NCBI GenBank assembly: GCA_003260075.1
Contig: QLIY01000381.1
Span: forward strand, 1-64,000
Source: Phallusia mammillata
Lineage: Eukaryota; Chordata; Ascidiacea; Phlebobranchia; Ascidiidae
Reading direction: 5' to 3'
Length of the DNA stretch: 64,000 bases
The notes beneath the pieces were generated by a model that was given only the letters and a program-made list of their open reading frames with translations, did no database searches and was not told the origin of the DNA. Both the position numbers and the translations under genes were made by a program. Below are positions 35,801 through 48,330 of the stretch, piece after piece (position 1 is the first letter of the stretch; the number at the start of each line of letters is the position of its first letter).

Positions 35801-37850
35801 ATAGAGTTTATACACGTTCTGTTCCTTTACTAATTCTTTTTTCTTGTTTGCATTCGGCTATTTTAGGTTGGGCTTCAAACGGTAATGCCTTTTAACTTTG
35901 TTTACCAACTTTCGACGGTGCCTTAATGTAAGGGGTTTATCCGTTTTGTTCGACAGGAGAACGGTGCATTGTCACAAGTGGCACCAGGATATATTGTTAT
36001 CTGTCCTTGCGGTACAAACCACATGCACCACATAACGATTATTGGATTGATGCGGTTTAACGGAGACCGATAAAAAAACCTAAAATGTAAAATGTTTGTT
36101 TTCGAACGCCCTGAAAAAAGTCTACTTAAATGTACAAACAAAATTGTCACACTGTTTTCAACGATTGTAGTTCTTTCAGATGTTTTGCTCATGTTTAGGA
36201 ATAAATCAAAATATCCGTTTGCATGCAGTTATGCTTTGATAAGCATAACGATGGCGTACTTAAGCAATTTGCTTAATTGCTAAGATTTCAACATAGTATA
36301 ATGCAGTGACTCTTATCCGGTGGAAAATTTCTAACCATTGGGAAATTATGTACATGCAGAGGGAAATCGTAAACGTGCATGATACTTAAAGAGTTGTTTT
36401 AAGTTTTATTCGAATATCTAAGGTGATAAATCAGATGGTTTAGCCACAAAGATAAGTACTTTCAATCGATTAAAGAACAATATAGTACGTAAAATCCGTG
36501 TATCCGACGTAAAACATCATGATAAAAATAACAGAGGGTGAAATTCGTGGTGATTTGACTTCAGTGGCAAATTACACCAAAACGACTGCGAACCAGCAGA
36601 GGTCTAATGCAAAAGCTTACTTGGAAATATAGGGCCTGGGCATCAACATTGGCTACGAAAGCGACTCTTGTGATTTGCTCGCGGTGGCCTTGTCACGTTC
36701 AAGCACCATTGAAGCAAGCCAAAATGCCTGGCTTGTCACTCAGTTGTTTCTTTTTCGTTTTGTTTCGTTTTTTTGTGTGTGTTGACGCTTGCTCTCCTCG
36801 AGCGGAGATTCCGGGTTTATTGATTTCACTGCGAAGTTAAAGTGACGCTTGCTCGCTGTCACAGGTTTGACGTATCACATGATGTCTGCTGATGTGTTCA
36901 CAGATTTGATAAAGTTGTTGGTTTCACGTTTGTCTTTAGAACGAGTTAAAATCGGTTTTGTTTATGTTAGCCGGCCCCAACAAAGTTTTTTAGAAAGCAA
37001 ATTGGCACTCCTTTTTTATGTATCGTACACATCACACACTGGCAATAATGTTGCTTTTTACCTCCGGGAAAGATTTCAAGAGAAACAGCTATTTATAAGG
37101 CTATAGCAGGTGAATGAACATTTAAACTATTTCGGCAGAGCCACACAAGTTGCATAATATGCAAACAATACAGAGTGGTGGTTAAAAATCTGTTTTAGTT
37201 GATAACAAAGTTGTAGACATCACTTCCGAAAAGTATTGGGGGTTAAAGGACTACATTCCAGCATAGGCTAGCAACAATCCTAAATAAAGAACAGACTAGA
37301 TGTTTGCTTTTCGGTTGAGCACATTAAGGCCAGCACGCAGCACCTGAAAACGAGTTTAGATCGCAGAAACGCTCCCAAATAAGAAGAAAAGCACACAAAT
37401 TGGCATTTAACCGCTGTGAAAACCGATGCCGATCCGTGGTTGTTCTTCGGCTCGCGATAACTGTTTACCCGGTTATGGTTGATGGAAAGGCGGGGTTCTG
37501 GGGTTGTTTCAAACGGCTTTGATATTGTAAGTTACCTGAGCGAATCGGCTTAGACGTCGGCGTGTGGTAGACTGGGCTAGCCAGTTGTAGACAGATCTTG
37601 TCATTAGCTTGCGTTCGACAAAGATAAATTGAGAAATAATTGGCGAAATAAGTTCTTGCTGAAGGATTAGTAACTTTGAGCTCGTGACTTTGAACAAAAG
37701 TTTTAAAATTTGTCAGAGAAATCGAGAGAAAACAGCTGTAGTATCAACTGTTTGTTTGGATTGACATATAGTGTTGTGATTAATGCTGTCAGCAGCCCAG
37801 GAAATAGTAAAAGTGTGATGAGATGGGCGCGCTAAAGTTGATATTAGATC

Positions 37851-38023
37851 ACATGCAGTTTACTGAGGACTTGTTCGAAGTTAAAATTCCTTATAGGCGA
37901 AATAAGGAAGGAAACTATAATGAGGTTCAGTTGTTGTTGGAAGTTGAGCTTTGATACTGAACCACATGCAGTTCACATAGGAAGTTAAAATTCCTAATGT
38001 GCGAAACAAGGAAGGCAACTATG
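37851..38023. repeat. imperfect direct repeat of about 60-70 bp
   Basis: CACATGCAGTTTAC...GAAGTTAAAATTCCT and a following GAAAYAAGGAAGG segment occur twice about 105 bp apart. There is no G run between them, so this one looks like genuine local duplication. Confidence 0.65.
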
Positions 38024-41000
38024 CGGGGATTACTTATTCAAAGATGGTTGCGCACTAGCAACCAACAACAATCGAAAAGGAAAGTTAAGGAGATGCACAG
38101 TTAGGTACTGTTCTAAATAAAGAAAGTGGTAAAGTTTTAACGTTAACGAACTTGCAAAAATCGGCTCAGATTCATGCACGTCACCTGCGGTCCATGTGCT
38201 TCACATTATTTTGTTGTATCGAAGTTTATTTGCTGTCCATGTTAATTTTTAACTACTGACTGCAACGGGTATCGAAAGTTGTTTCAGTCAATTTCAAGCA
38301 GAGCAGTTTTTGAAGGCTGAGAAGTTGCAGCAGGAAAGGCAGAGTCGAGTCAAAAGTTCATCATGATTGCTCCATACAAGTTGCGTCACCCCAGACTGAC
38401 ATCAACGCAAAAATAAGCACGAGCTGGGCGTTAAGGTCAATGGGGCCATTGAAAGGTGTAGTACAGGGCAGTTCGCTGCTAAAATATTTGCCCCAGATCC
38501 CATTGCAAGTCGAAGCTATTGAATGGTGCTTCCTTATACGGTATCGTGCAGTGGGATTTTGCAGTTAAAATATCTGACGCCCAGGATAGATTCGGCTTGC
38601 GATGGCATCGAAAATAGATAAAAACGCACATTACAGCTTATTTTAATGTGCTTGAAAAGAAATTCGGCCAACGAGAGCATGTTGTGCCTAAAAGTTCTTG
38701 TGGTAAATTCGAATATTAGTTTGTTATGGCAACAAAAACAAACGTCACAACCAACTGATGATACACTTGACTCTTATTTCAACCTGTTGCTGTTGCTGCA
38801 CGTAATTACCAACAAAGGAAATTGGCAATGACTGATGCTTCCGTTTGTGTTCACCCATCGCACAGCGCCACACTAGTTCCATCATCAATTCACCACCGCC
38901 TTGTGCTTCTAGGAAAAGATTAGCATATTTCTTGAAACCTATGTTTGCGGCTCTACCGCTTTGCCTTTTCTGCAGGTTCATAACTTCATGTTTCAAAAAC
39001 AAGGGATGAATGATGAAGTTATATGAACGTTTTGTTCGGATTATATGACACTGTTTTGTCGTGTGTACGGCACCGCTAGGCATAAAAAGCTTAAGGAAGA
39101 TTCCACCTGGGGGGTGTGTAACATAATCCGGCACAAAACTCCCTATTGTACGCACTTATGGTACCAACAGACACCACCCATTGTCTCATATTCTACCTGA
39201 CGCTGATGGGCAGTAAACATACGCTCACTGTCCATAAGGAATAGCCAGAGAATGACTACTTCGCTGGACAGTAAGGACAATGCGAACGAGCGAAATCTTC
39301 CTCAAATGGTGCACCGGTCAGGGCTGTTTACAAGCATGTATGAAGCAGTTTGCTAAGCTTTGCATACCCCCACCATGCTATAGCATTTAAATTTCGTCAA
39401 AAATCTTTAGTTTAAACTTTAGTGGCAGATTTTGCAAATCTTATTTAAAGAAAGAAAAATCAGCAAACGAAAGTGGTTGGTCGCTTTATAAGCTTTGCAG
39501 TGTATACTGCAGTCCTAAACAACAGATTTATTTCAGTCCTAAACAACACAGAATTAACGCGATTATATATGTACAATCGCACGCTGTCATAATTGGCATG
39601 AGCGATTGCTTGGTGTTTATTTGTAAGTGTCAAACCCGGCTGTGGCGAAGTCAAAGTTTAGACCACAGCGTATTTAAGTTAAGAGCCATCGTGACATCCG
39701 CCATGTTGTGTCCTGTTGTCAAATGGACGACCCTGTCTTAATGCCTTAACCTAATTTTTAGTTTGTTTTGTCATGGTTTCGACCCCGCACAGGGCGAAGT
39801 CACTGGAGTTGGCCCTTTTGTGACTTGTTTGCGCAGATTCCGACAGGCCACTTTCTTGTTACTGAACCGATCTTTATCTACAAGGAAAGGCAAAAATGTC
39901 AACCAAGCATATTGCAACATATGGGGTCTTACTACAGTCATTGGACTAGTGATTCTAGTCTTACGATTGAATTGTTTATTTGCTTTTCTGTTTTGTTGTC
40001 TGGTTTTCGAGTGTTGTCGCCATTGAAGTGACGCCCAAACAACAAGCTAGCAGGTTAAAGTAGAAATGAGGTTTCACATTAAATGGGGTTGACTAGAAGC
40101 AATTTACGAAAAGTGCACTATGGCTGAAAAAGTGTAAGTTGGAAGAAGAAAATGTGTCCGAAAACGTGCATTTTGGTTTTGTATATCCTAGTTCACACAT
40201 GCATACATAGATTACGGCCGGAAAGATTGAGAGTGCAAACCAAAGAATGTTTATTGCTGTGTTTTAGTTTGCTGGTTGTGCATCGGCGTCGGACTTTCCC
40301 TGTCGATATTGTAACTTTGATTACATGTCAACAAGTGTGAGTACTCGATAACTAGCTTTGCATATTTACGGCAACAAGATCAGCGTCTGCGGGAAACTGA
40401 GTTGCTCGTTCCGGCGCATTTGTGGGAAACGACCGGGAAGGAGGATTGTTTGTGTTCCCTTGTCGCGTGGTGAATTGAGATGATAGGATTTACTTTAAGT
40501 GTGACAGGTGGTTTGTGCAGTTTGATGCATGTTGATACAGCAGCGAAACATTTACCAAGTAAAATTTGCATGGTGCATTACGAAGATTTCACGGTCAGGA
40601 TTCACAGAAAATGTATGTTGAATACAAGTTATGTAAATCCAGACCAACTTGACACATTTGTGATGAAATTTAATGTTAGACTTTGCGATAATGTCGATTT
40701 TATTCTTGTTAAATGAAATTAAAATGTTTGAGGAACACATTTTGTGGACTCGTAAAACATATATCGAAAACGTGAGGTATAAGAGCCGCCCGATGTAGCC
40801 ACTGACCGCCAAAATGCCACGAAAAGGATAACGCACAGTCCAAAGAAAAGTATATGCTTACCAGCCATGGTCGTTACGATCGTTATCGGTAAATTTATCA
40901 AACCTAATGTGTTTCCCAATGAAAGTTGAGCTACCGTGAAACGTATTGCAAATACCGATGCCACGTGTGAGCCATCATCATTATTTCCCAATAAACTCGA

Positions 41001-41564
41001 TGCGGCGATTTATTTATATGACGCTTTATGCAGAATGCACCAGATTACACCACTGATCCTTATCACAAACACTTGAGCCTTTCGATATAGCGGACATGTC
41101 GCAGGCGCACCTAATATACTTAGCAAAGTGTTACCCATGCATAAATCATAGCTAGTGGCGCCTATGAAGAGGAATTAAACTAGGAAATATCCATACAAAA
41201 ATGTCAATCTAGTCTACTTTAGAGCCGTTGACGCGTTATCTGTCAGCGTAGACAAGGCTATCTTGGCACAACTATTAGGGAAGTGTATGCACAGAGGCTG
41301 GTGTGATTGCTACACGATGAATTTAAGTGCTGCAATCGATTTTAACGCGGCGATTAGATAATTTTGAAGGATAATATAAGCATGAATATACATTATCTTG
41401 CATTTTTTGCTCGCCGTTTATTTACAGACTCTATTACTGGTATTACTATTTTTGGATTTAATTCCTTCATGATTTTTCTGATCACAGGTTATTAGGCGTA
41501 TACAGGCATGTTAGGCGAAACTTCGCTGTTTCATTAAAGTTCAGTGTGACAAAATGCGCACAAC

Positions 41565-44500
41565 ATGGAATCAGAATTTACAACCAGTAGCGTCGGTGGT
41601 GGTTCGAATCTTTGTGACTTCAGCAACTTAAGTATCGGCGATGAATCCACGAACGCGGCAACAGGGGAAGGTTCAGCCAGTACAGTGTTCATCACCATAT
41701 CTACATCGCTCCTGTCGCTTCTTATTGTCGTCGGCAACGGACTTATAATCGTCTCTGTCGCTTTGGTGAAGAAACTTCGACAACCGGCGAACTACCTTAT
41801 CGTGTCCCTGGCCTTGTCGGATTTTTTGGTGGGTCTAGTTGTACTTCCCCTCACAATCGTGTATGACATTGTGGGTGGTTGGGTGTTCGGCCCCATGATG
41901 TGCGACATCCACGTCAGCTTTGACGTCATCTGCTGTACGGCAAGCATCATGAACCTTTGCATGATTAGCATTGACAGGTGAGTTGCGTTATAGTATGCAA
42001 ACGCCTTAATTTGTTAAAACAATCAATTGGAGCATAGATGTGAATCAAATGTGGTTCAAATGCTTTCAGCGTATTAAGGTTTTAGCTCACTAGGACGCTT
42101 TTTTCTTTTATCGTTTTACAGAATCCAATGTCACAAAATCTTGTAAAGCGCATTTATCCAGGAGGTTTTGTTTATTCAAGTTTGTGGGTAACCAATGTCG
42201 CCACGCCCTCTTAACAACATCGACCTCAGCTCAAGAATAACTAAAACCACATTTCAACTCATTTCGTCGCTGAACTAGTCAACTAAATCCCTGTTTAAAT
42301 CAACATTCAGTCGAATAAAACCACAACGACTAAACTCAGATGCTGGCTTTCGTTTCACTTTCACACACGAAAGATTGCGGCGATATTTCTTTGACGAGTA
42401 GACGACAACACAGTAGTAATGACAGACAGACATTGGGCTTATGGTAACGCGTCCGCGGTCTAGATGGACTATTTTGCCGGAAAAAAGCCGAGCGCCAAAC
42501 AAACTGCGGATTAAACCAACATTCAGCTATAATCTCAGCAACACTGTGAGAAACCAAGTTAATCCGCGTTATTTTGTTCCCGTCGCCTAATGCGGTAAAC
42601 CGATAGAACACGGTTAGAAAAATAAACTACGCATAACACAAAGTTTGATATACAAATGAATCTTCTATGCGGATTTCTCAAGTCTTGGCTTGTATATGGA
42701 TTGACATATCAAATTGTATACAGTACTCAATGCACGGAAAATAATCGTTGTCAGATAAGTTTTCAAAATGGTGTGTTGCAAGCTTAACGCGAGGTTGCTT
42801 GTTAATTCGACTAGGCAACCTTGGAGTACCCATTCAACATAGGATTTAACAATGACAATCAACAGCATAACTTATCTCGCAGAAAAAAATGAGCTAATAT
42901 GAACATCCCATCATTATACTGAAGCGTTCATGCAGACCAGCGATCACGGCACGCTCATATATAAATCATAGTGCGCCAGGCCTATTGAAGGCGTTGTGCC
43001 GAATCAGCCGGTCACCTAGCATTCCCACATGGCAACTCATAGGCTCAGAAGATGTTTAATTCAGTGTACCACACTCAATAGGACTGACACACAATTATTT
43101 CAAACAGAATTAAATTTACAATTATCGCCCCTCCAGGTATCTAATGATCACAAAGCCTATGACGTACCCGAAGAGGCGAACAGGAAAACTGATGTTGCTC
43201 CTTATCGCCACCGCGTGGATAATATCATGTCTTATTATCATTCCGGCCCTGTTCGGGTTCACTGAGAATGTAAAGGACGGTAAGCAAAGTTTCTCATCTA
43301 ATTCCGTTGAGTTGAATGGAAGGTTATGATATGGTGGGAACTTCATTGCAGAACCCCATTGGATTTCTATCCAACCCCAGGACATTTTATGTGAAAGCGA
43401 CGGCCAGAGGACAAAAGACTTCACGGCTTCTTCTAAATCCCTGCTTGACGGCAACTCAAGCACTTTCTGGGACCCAACAGCGAATTCCAAGTAGGCTTAA
43501 GTTAATGGTGGTGGTGTTTACACAAATCATTTCACATTTCATTAGTTTTACATTCCTGACTTGTAATGCAATAAAGGTGTTTTCAAAATACTTTTTTGTG
43601 TCGCAACCTCCTGCGTTGAATTAATACTTGTAGATTTAGAACCCAGATTCGAGCACAAATTTTCAGTGAGAAAATTTAGCAACTTAATTTACAAGGGGTA
43701 GGAACGCATGTCACCCCCAATACTCGCAAAAAAGGACCTTGATTATTTTTCCTTGTAGCCTATGCTAATAGGCTGATAGGCCAAGTTCCTTGCCAAAGAG
43801 AAATTTGAGAAAATTATATATGTGTGCATAGGTTTTTTTAAGGTTTGGTTTGGGTGACCGCTAAGTAGTTTTAAGAGGACTTTTTTTTAAGGTTTGGTTT
43901 GGGTGACTGCTAAGTAGTTTTAAAGACCCAAGTGTTTCATTTAAATACCAAAAAGAGCCCTTAGTGCATTTACGAATTATTTATTAGGCAACTGGCAAAT
44001 TTTGGGATTTGGACCGAAACGGTCCCCCAAATCACCTTAAAAAAACACTGTGTGTGCATACATATATATGTACGTACACGTTTTTAATATTCAATCTCAT
44101 TTTGTAGTGCCTCATCATCTAGCGATTGGTTTTTTGTTCTTGATCTCGGACAAATTTATCAACTTACAAGTGTCGCAGTTACAAATGCTGGGGACACAAT
44201 ACATGACGTTAAAGAGCTGGATTTACAGGTAAAACCGTTGTCAGTTGTAAAACCAATCAACAGACCAACGCTTACACCTGTGCATATGAACGCTAGCAAA
44301 ATGTTTATTGCTTAAATTTCTCTTCATCCAATTTTACAGCTATTTGTTGTACAGTACTTATAAATTTTTGTGTGGAGAAGTGCATAATGAAATAACATAA
44401 ATTGTTTGTTTGTTTGTTTAGAATTGTGTTTCTAAGAAGCCAAGTCTTTGGGAAACAGTGCAAAGCGTCACATTGTTGCCAGCCACTGAAAAGAGACAAG

Positions 44501-45783
44501 AATCGACATTAAACAACTTGCAATTAAAAGTGTTACGGTGCGTTATCATCCAAGTCTTTGGTGTTTCGTTGAAGGCGAATTACATTTAAGTCTGATATTC
44601 CATTACAGAGTCAATGTGACAGAGACGTACAACAACAGTATTCAACCACATCTGCGCGAATTCAGTGTTTTTGGAGAAAAAGCGTACGGTAAGATCGTTT
44701 TTACGCACCAACAACTGCTTGAATCGCTATAGTACTAGTTTTCAAATAATTTATATTTACCATATTAGTTTGAATATAATTTAAATTTTACCATACCATA
44801 TTAGTTTACCATATTACATCAGCTATTTTTGTGTGTTGATATTACCAGCGTTCACTCCAGATTCATGTTTACAGGCAAAACTTGCCTAATAAGCCAGGAG
44901 GTTTGGTTCACCATCTACTCCACGGTCGGTGCCTTCTACCTACCGCTGTGTGTAATGCTCTGCATGTATTGGAAGATCTACCTGGAGGCGTCGAAGTTTA
45001 ATGCAAGGCACCAATTTCGCTCCGCAGCTTACGGCGGGTCGCAGGTTTGAAATTTACCATATTTAATACACAGGATGGCTTGACTGAGTGACATTTAGGC
45101 TCCGCTTATTTTGCATTTGCACTCGCACATTGTGAAATTAATGTCACTATTTTTTACATTGGGGAAACGAAGTCTTCGACCGCCAGTTTAGAAATTGACG
45201 CACAAGAAACAATTGTAGAAGTTAAGGGTAGCGGCAAAAGTACAATCAACATTTTACTTGCTATATCTTCTTGCCGCAACTTTTATTTCACCAAATATAA
45301 AAAAGTATTTTCAGGCCATTGATCTTCTCTTTGACCTGTTATACTAAATTTGTTTGCAGGAATGGAGTGCGACGCCACCAAGTACACCGGACGCACTGAA
45401 GCGTGGCAACTCACGTGACCACATGCGCTACATAACTTCCAATAACAATCATGCGAACGCTGGTGAAAAAGCACTGTGTGCTCGCGTCTCCGAGTGTTAC
45501 GACACAGACTCGGACGAAAAACTTCTCACAACGTCGAACGGGAGCAACGCGCGGCACGTGGCCGTCGATTTAACTGTCATCGTAACTCGAGCGTTTGACA
45601 GCGATCGCAGCGACAATGTATTTGAAGACGACACTCTGTCGTCGGACTGCGATTTTATTGCTGCCGAAAAGGATGCGAAACGCGATGACATTTCCGAAAT
45701 CACTGCTGACACCGAGTGCATAAGCCGCCGAAGCTCAGCAAAAAATGTTTTCCAGTTTTCCAACGGCGACGTGGCGACGCGAG

Positions 45784-45847
<64 letters not shown>

Positions 45848-47537
45848 CAAAGAGCGCAATCGGCGTCCAACTTTGACGGCTTAGGCCCGATACAAAAGAA
45901 AGTCAAGTGCCAAACATCGACACTTTCATCGCGCGCGGAGTCGGCGGGAAACGGGATCGATTCTGTGGGTTGGCGCTTTGCAGAGAAGCCCTCGGAAAGC
46001 AGCGCTTCGTCTTACCTGGGCCAAAGCTTTGCCTCGCAAGACAATAGCATCGCTGGTGATACAAGATCGCGTGGAGATGTAATGCTTTTAAACGGATCGC
46101 GAGACTTTTACACAAGGCCCACAAGAACTACGTACACGCGTACGAGCACTCTGAGTCTGGCAAAGTCTCAGGAACAAACCAAGAACAAGACGTTGAGACT
46201 GAACAAGCCTAGGCATTCGATTTTCTCTGGATCGTCGGGTTGTTGTCCTCGGCCTCAGTTTAGACGCTTACCGTCATCGCCTGGATCCCATCCCGGTTCA
46301 GGATCGATACGAATAGGTAACGGCAGAAACGGGATCGTGCACAGTAAAGGCAATGAAACCACACCGGCGCTGTCACGGAGAAGGTCAGATGCTATGTTAT
46401 ATGTCACATTTTTGTTTTAAATACATTTGACTCAATATGTCTAAAAGATCGATGTTACTTAGATTTAAGATGCAGGAAGCACAGGCGTTTTTGTGGCTGC
46501 GGGTTACTGCTTGTGTATTGTTTTACATTTGGCGCGCACCATGATTTAATTTAAAACGTATAGTCAATGAGGACATGAAGACAGCGTGTTGTTTATCATC
46601 TTAAAGCGTTTTAGAAAGTACTTTGAAATGGGTTAATGATTTTAATACTGATATAAATACGCGCATGCTTTTACAGCTTACACCCGAAAAGATGGCCTTA
46701 TTACATGATCAATGTGTATCCAATCACAAGTAAATCGTTTATTACTTTGTACAACGATGCGTTACACCGAGATTGTCCTAATCCGCTTCTGAAACATTGT
46801 CGATGGCAAATTCCAATAGCATCTTTTTCATTTTCTTGCCCCACAGATCAACAGTGTTTCATCAAATTCGGCGACGTGTTTCTCTAGCGACATCTCGTGA
46901 CCGTATGCGGAACGTGAAAGCGACTCGAACTCTCGGAATAATCGTCGGGGCTTTCACCTTCTGCTGGCTGCCGTTTTTTATTGTTACAATCCTTCGTCCC
47001 CTGGTGTGCGAACACCCAGAATCTCAGGACTGCATTCCCTTGTGGCTGGTAAGGGTCTTCTCGCAGCTATTATGCGCTTAGTATTTGGGCTTTGTGAGGT
47101 AAATCATAATGAGTTCTTCGTTTTTAAAATCAGGCTATAAAGTTTTGATTTTGCGCCTTAAGCAAATCCAGTCTTTTTGTGACGTATTCAGTAATGCCTT
47201 GTTCAGAAGTCTTTATTTAGATGTCAACCGAAAACATGAGAATGTTTTTGGTTGACAAATGTAAGTTAGACCTCGCTGGACTTTTGTGATTTTAAAACAT
47301 TTTTTTTTTCAGGTGCGTTTGGTTCTTTGGCTGGGCTATCTGAACAGCGCGCTAAACCCAGTCATATACATTGGGTTTTCTCCTGACTTGCGCGAAACAT
47401 TTCGTCTTCTGGTTTGCTGCAAATGCACTAACGTGGATCGACGCCTCGCACAGACCGAACTTCGACAGGCGTATGCACGAGAAAGACGAGAATCGTCAAT
47501 GAGCAGGGGATATCCGGCTGCCGAAAGCATAATGTGA
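41565..47537 (+). CDS. htr7: 5-HT7-like serotonin receptor (class A GPCR)
   Basis: Seven plus-strand exons: 41565-41977, 43137-43279, 44611-44688, 44875-45044, 45360-46383, 46847-47048, 47313-47537. An in-frame TGA at 41547 precedes the ATG. Landmarks: glycosylation site N21-L-S, GN in TM1, D86 in TM2, the amine-binding Asp D120 in TM3 ([10 protein letters not shown]), DRY at 137-139 split by intron 1, CLISQE in extracellular loop 2, CWLPFF in TM6, NPVIY in TM7. Segments such as [18 protein letters not shown] and the loop-2/TM5 region most resemble vertebrate 5-HT7, a Gs-coupled plasma-membrane receptor; another amine receptor of the 5-HT1/5/7 group is possible. Exon 3 is a 26-codon insertion into loop 2. 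Exon 5 encodes a very long third intracellular loop (over 300 aa), broken by 61 G at 45786-45846; the frame before and after differs by one base. An AATAAA lies at 47553. Confidence 0.82.
43829..44050. mobile_element. hAT-like MITE (CAGTGTTTTTTTTAAGG family) in receptor intron 2
   Basis: Termini TAGGTTTTTTTAAGG and CCTTAAAAAAACACTG, flanked by TGTGTGCA on both sides (43821-43828, 44051-44058). The first 45 bp are tandemly duplicated inside the element. It is a second copy of the element at 53819-53973 in the opposite orientation. Confidence 0.8.
45786..45846 (+). other. 61-G tract (probable assembly gap) inside receptor exon 5
   Basis: A pure run of 61 G inside the coding exon for the receptor's third intracellular loop. 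Upstream the open frame is codon position 0 (ending around ATRA), downstream it is shifted, so the exon keeps one frame only if the tract is one base longer or two shorter, or if it replaces unsequenced DNA. Because similar G runs elsewhere sit at contig joins, the translated poly-glycine should not be taken as real. Confidence 0.8.
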
Positions 47538-47552
47538 CTGCCACTGTGACAT

Positions 47553-47558
47553 AATAAA
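47553..47558 (+). terminator. polyadenylation signal of the 5-HT7-like receptor gene
   Basis: AATAAA 16 nt after the TGA stop of the receptor; a second candidate AATAAA follows near 47641. The very short 3' UTR implied by the first makes the second equally plausible. Confidence 0.5.
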
Positions 47559-47827
47559 CTATATTGTTTCATTTTTATTTGTTCTGCCGCGTCTGTCAAG
47601 GTTCAAACATTCTTTTTTTGAAGCGTCATGTTTGTGCTGCAATAAAGTTCCAGATGTTCGTAGCCTTGGACACTTTGCTTTGCGTTAGAAGCAGATGCTT
47701 TTTTACAAGTATTTAGAATCAGTGCCGAACTAATCTTGCGGGCAATAGTTGAAAGACACATGTTCTTGGAAGGAATATCTAGAAGACTAATGTTTGAGAA
47801 AGTATAAACTTGATTCTGTCATTCGGG

Positions 47828-48150
47828 TTTCATTCTTGATAACCTGCCAACGCCCTTTATGACAATATACTCTTTTTAATGTAAAAGCATCGAACCAATA
47901 AATGATAAGTTTTCCTCTGTGGTGTATGCCCAGTTGTGGCATCGAACAGGTGGGGCATGGGATTTCACCCTGTTACTGGGGGGGGGGAGGTTTCATTCTT
48001 GATAACCTGCCAACGCCCTTTATGGCAATATAATCTTTTTAATGTAAAAGCATCGAGCCAATAAATGATAAGTTTTCTTCTGTGGTGTATGTCCAGTTGT
48101 GGCATCGAACAGGTGGGGCATGGGATTTCACCCTGTTACTGGGGGGGGGG
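47828..48150. repeat. haplotype duplication with a 10-G run after each copy
   Basis: 47828-47977 recurs at 47988-48140 with substitutions. Ten G follow both copies at the same point (47978-47987, 48141-48150). Confidence 0.85.
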
Positions 48151-48240
48151 TTACAGGTCGAGTTATAATCTTTCTGCACTAAAATAATCCAAACACAGCG
48201 CATCTATATTTGTTGTAGTATTTGTTTTAATGCCATGTGA

Positions 48241-48255
48241 CAGTGGTTCCCAACC
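48241..48255 (+). mobile_element. unpaired hAT-type terminus beside the Piezo fragment
   Basis: CAGTGGTTCCCAACC is a classic hAT terminal sequence, followed by a GTGCCCC-rich interior. The preceding octamer is CCATGTGA. No inverted partner with that octamer was found downstream, so the other end is lost or beyond a join. Confidence 0.5.
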
Positions 48256-48330
48256 TTCCATATATCGTGCCCCATCAACTTCTTCAAACCCGTGCCCCCT
48301 ACTCACCAAAAATGTAACTTAAATGACAAA

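Larger units (their letters stand above)
21960..41564. other. about 19.6 kb without a convincing gene, upstream of the receptor
   Basis: Open frames here are short and show no family resemblance or paired splice sites. Visible content: haplotype duplications at 24252-24561 and 24688-25102, a degenerate transposon end near 32864, a direct repeat at 37851-38023, a (GAT) run near 30356. It probably contains the receptor's promoter, untranslated exons and regulatory DNA. Confidence 0.5.

Noticed and set aside
45716..45884. Alternative short ending of receptor exon 5 at 45884
   Set aside because: It results from reading the 61-G tract literally; the shifted frame beyond it is open for over 500 nt and splices in phase to the TM6 exon.
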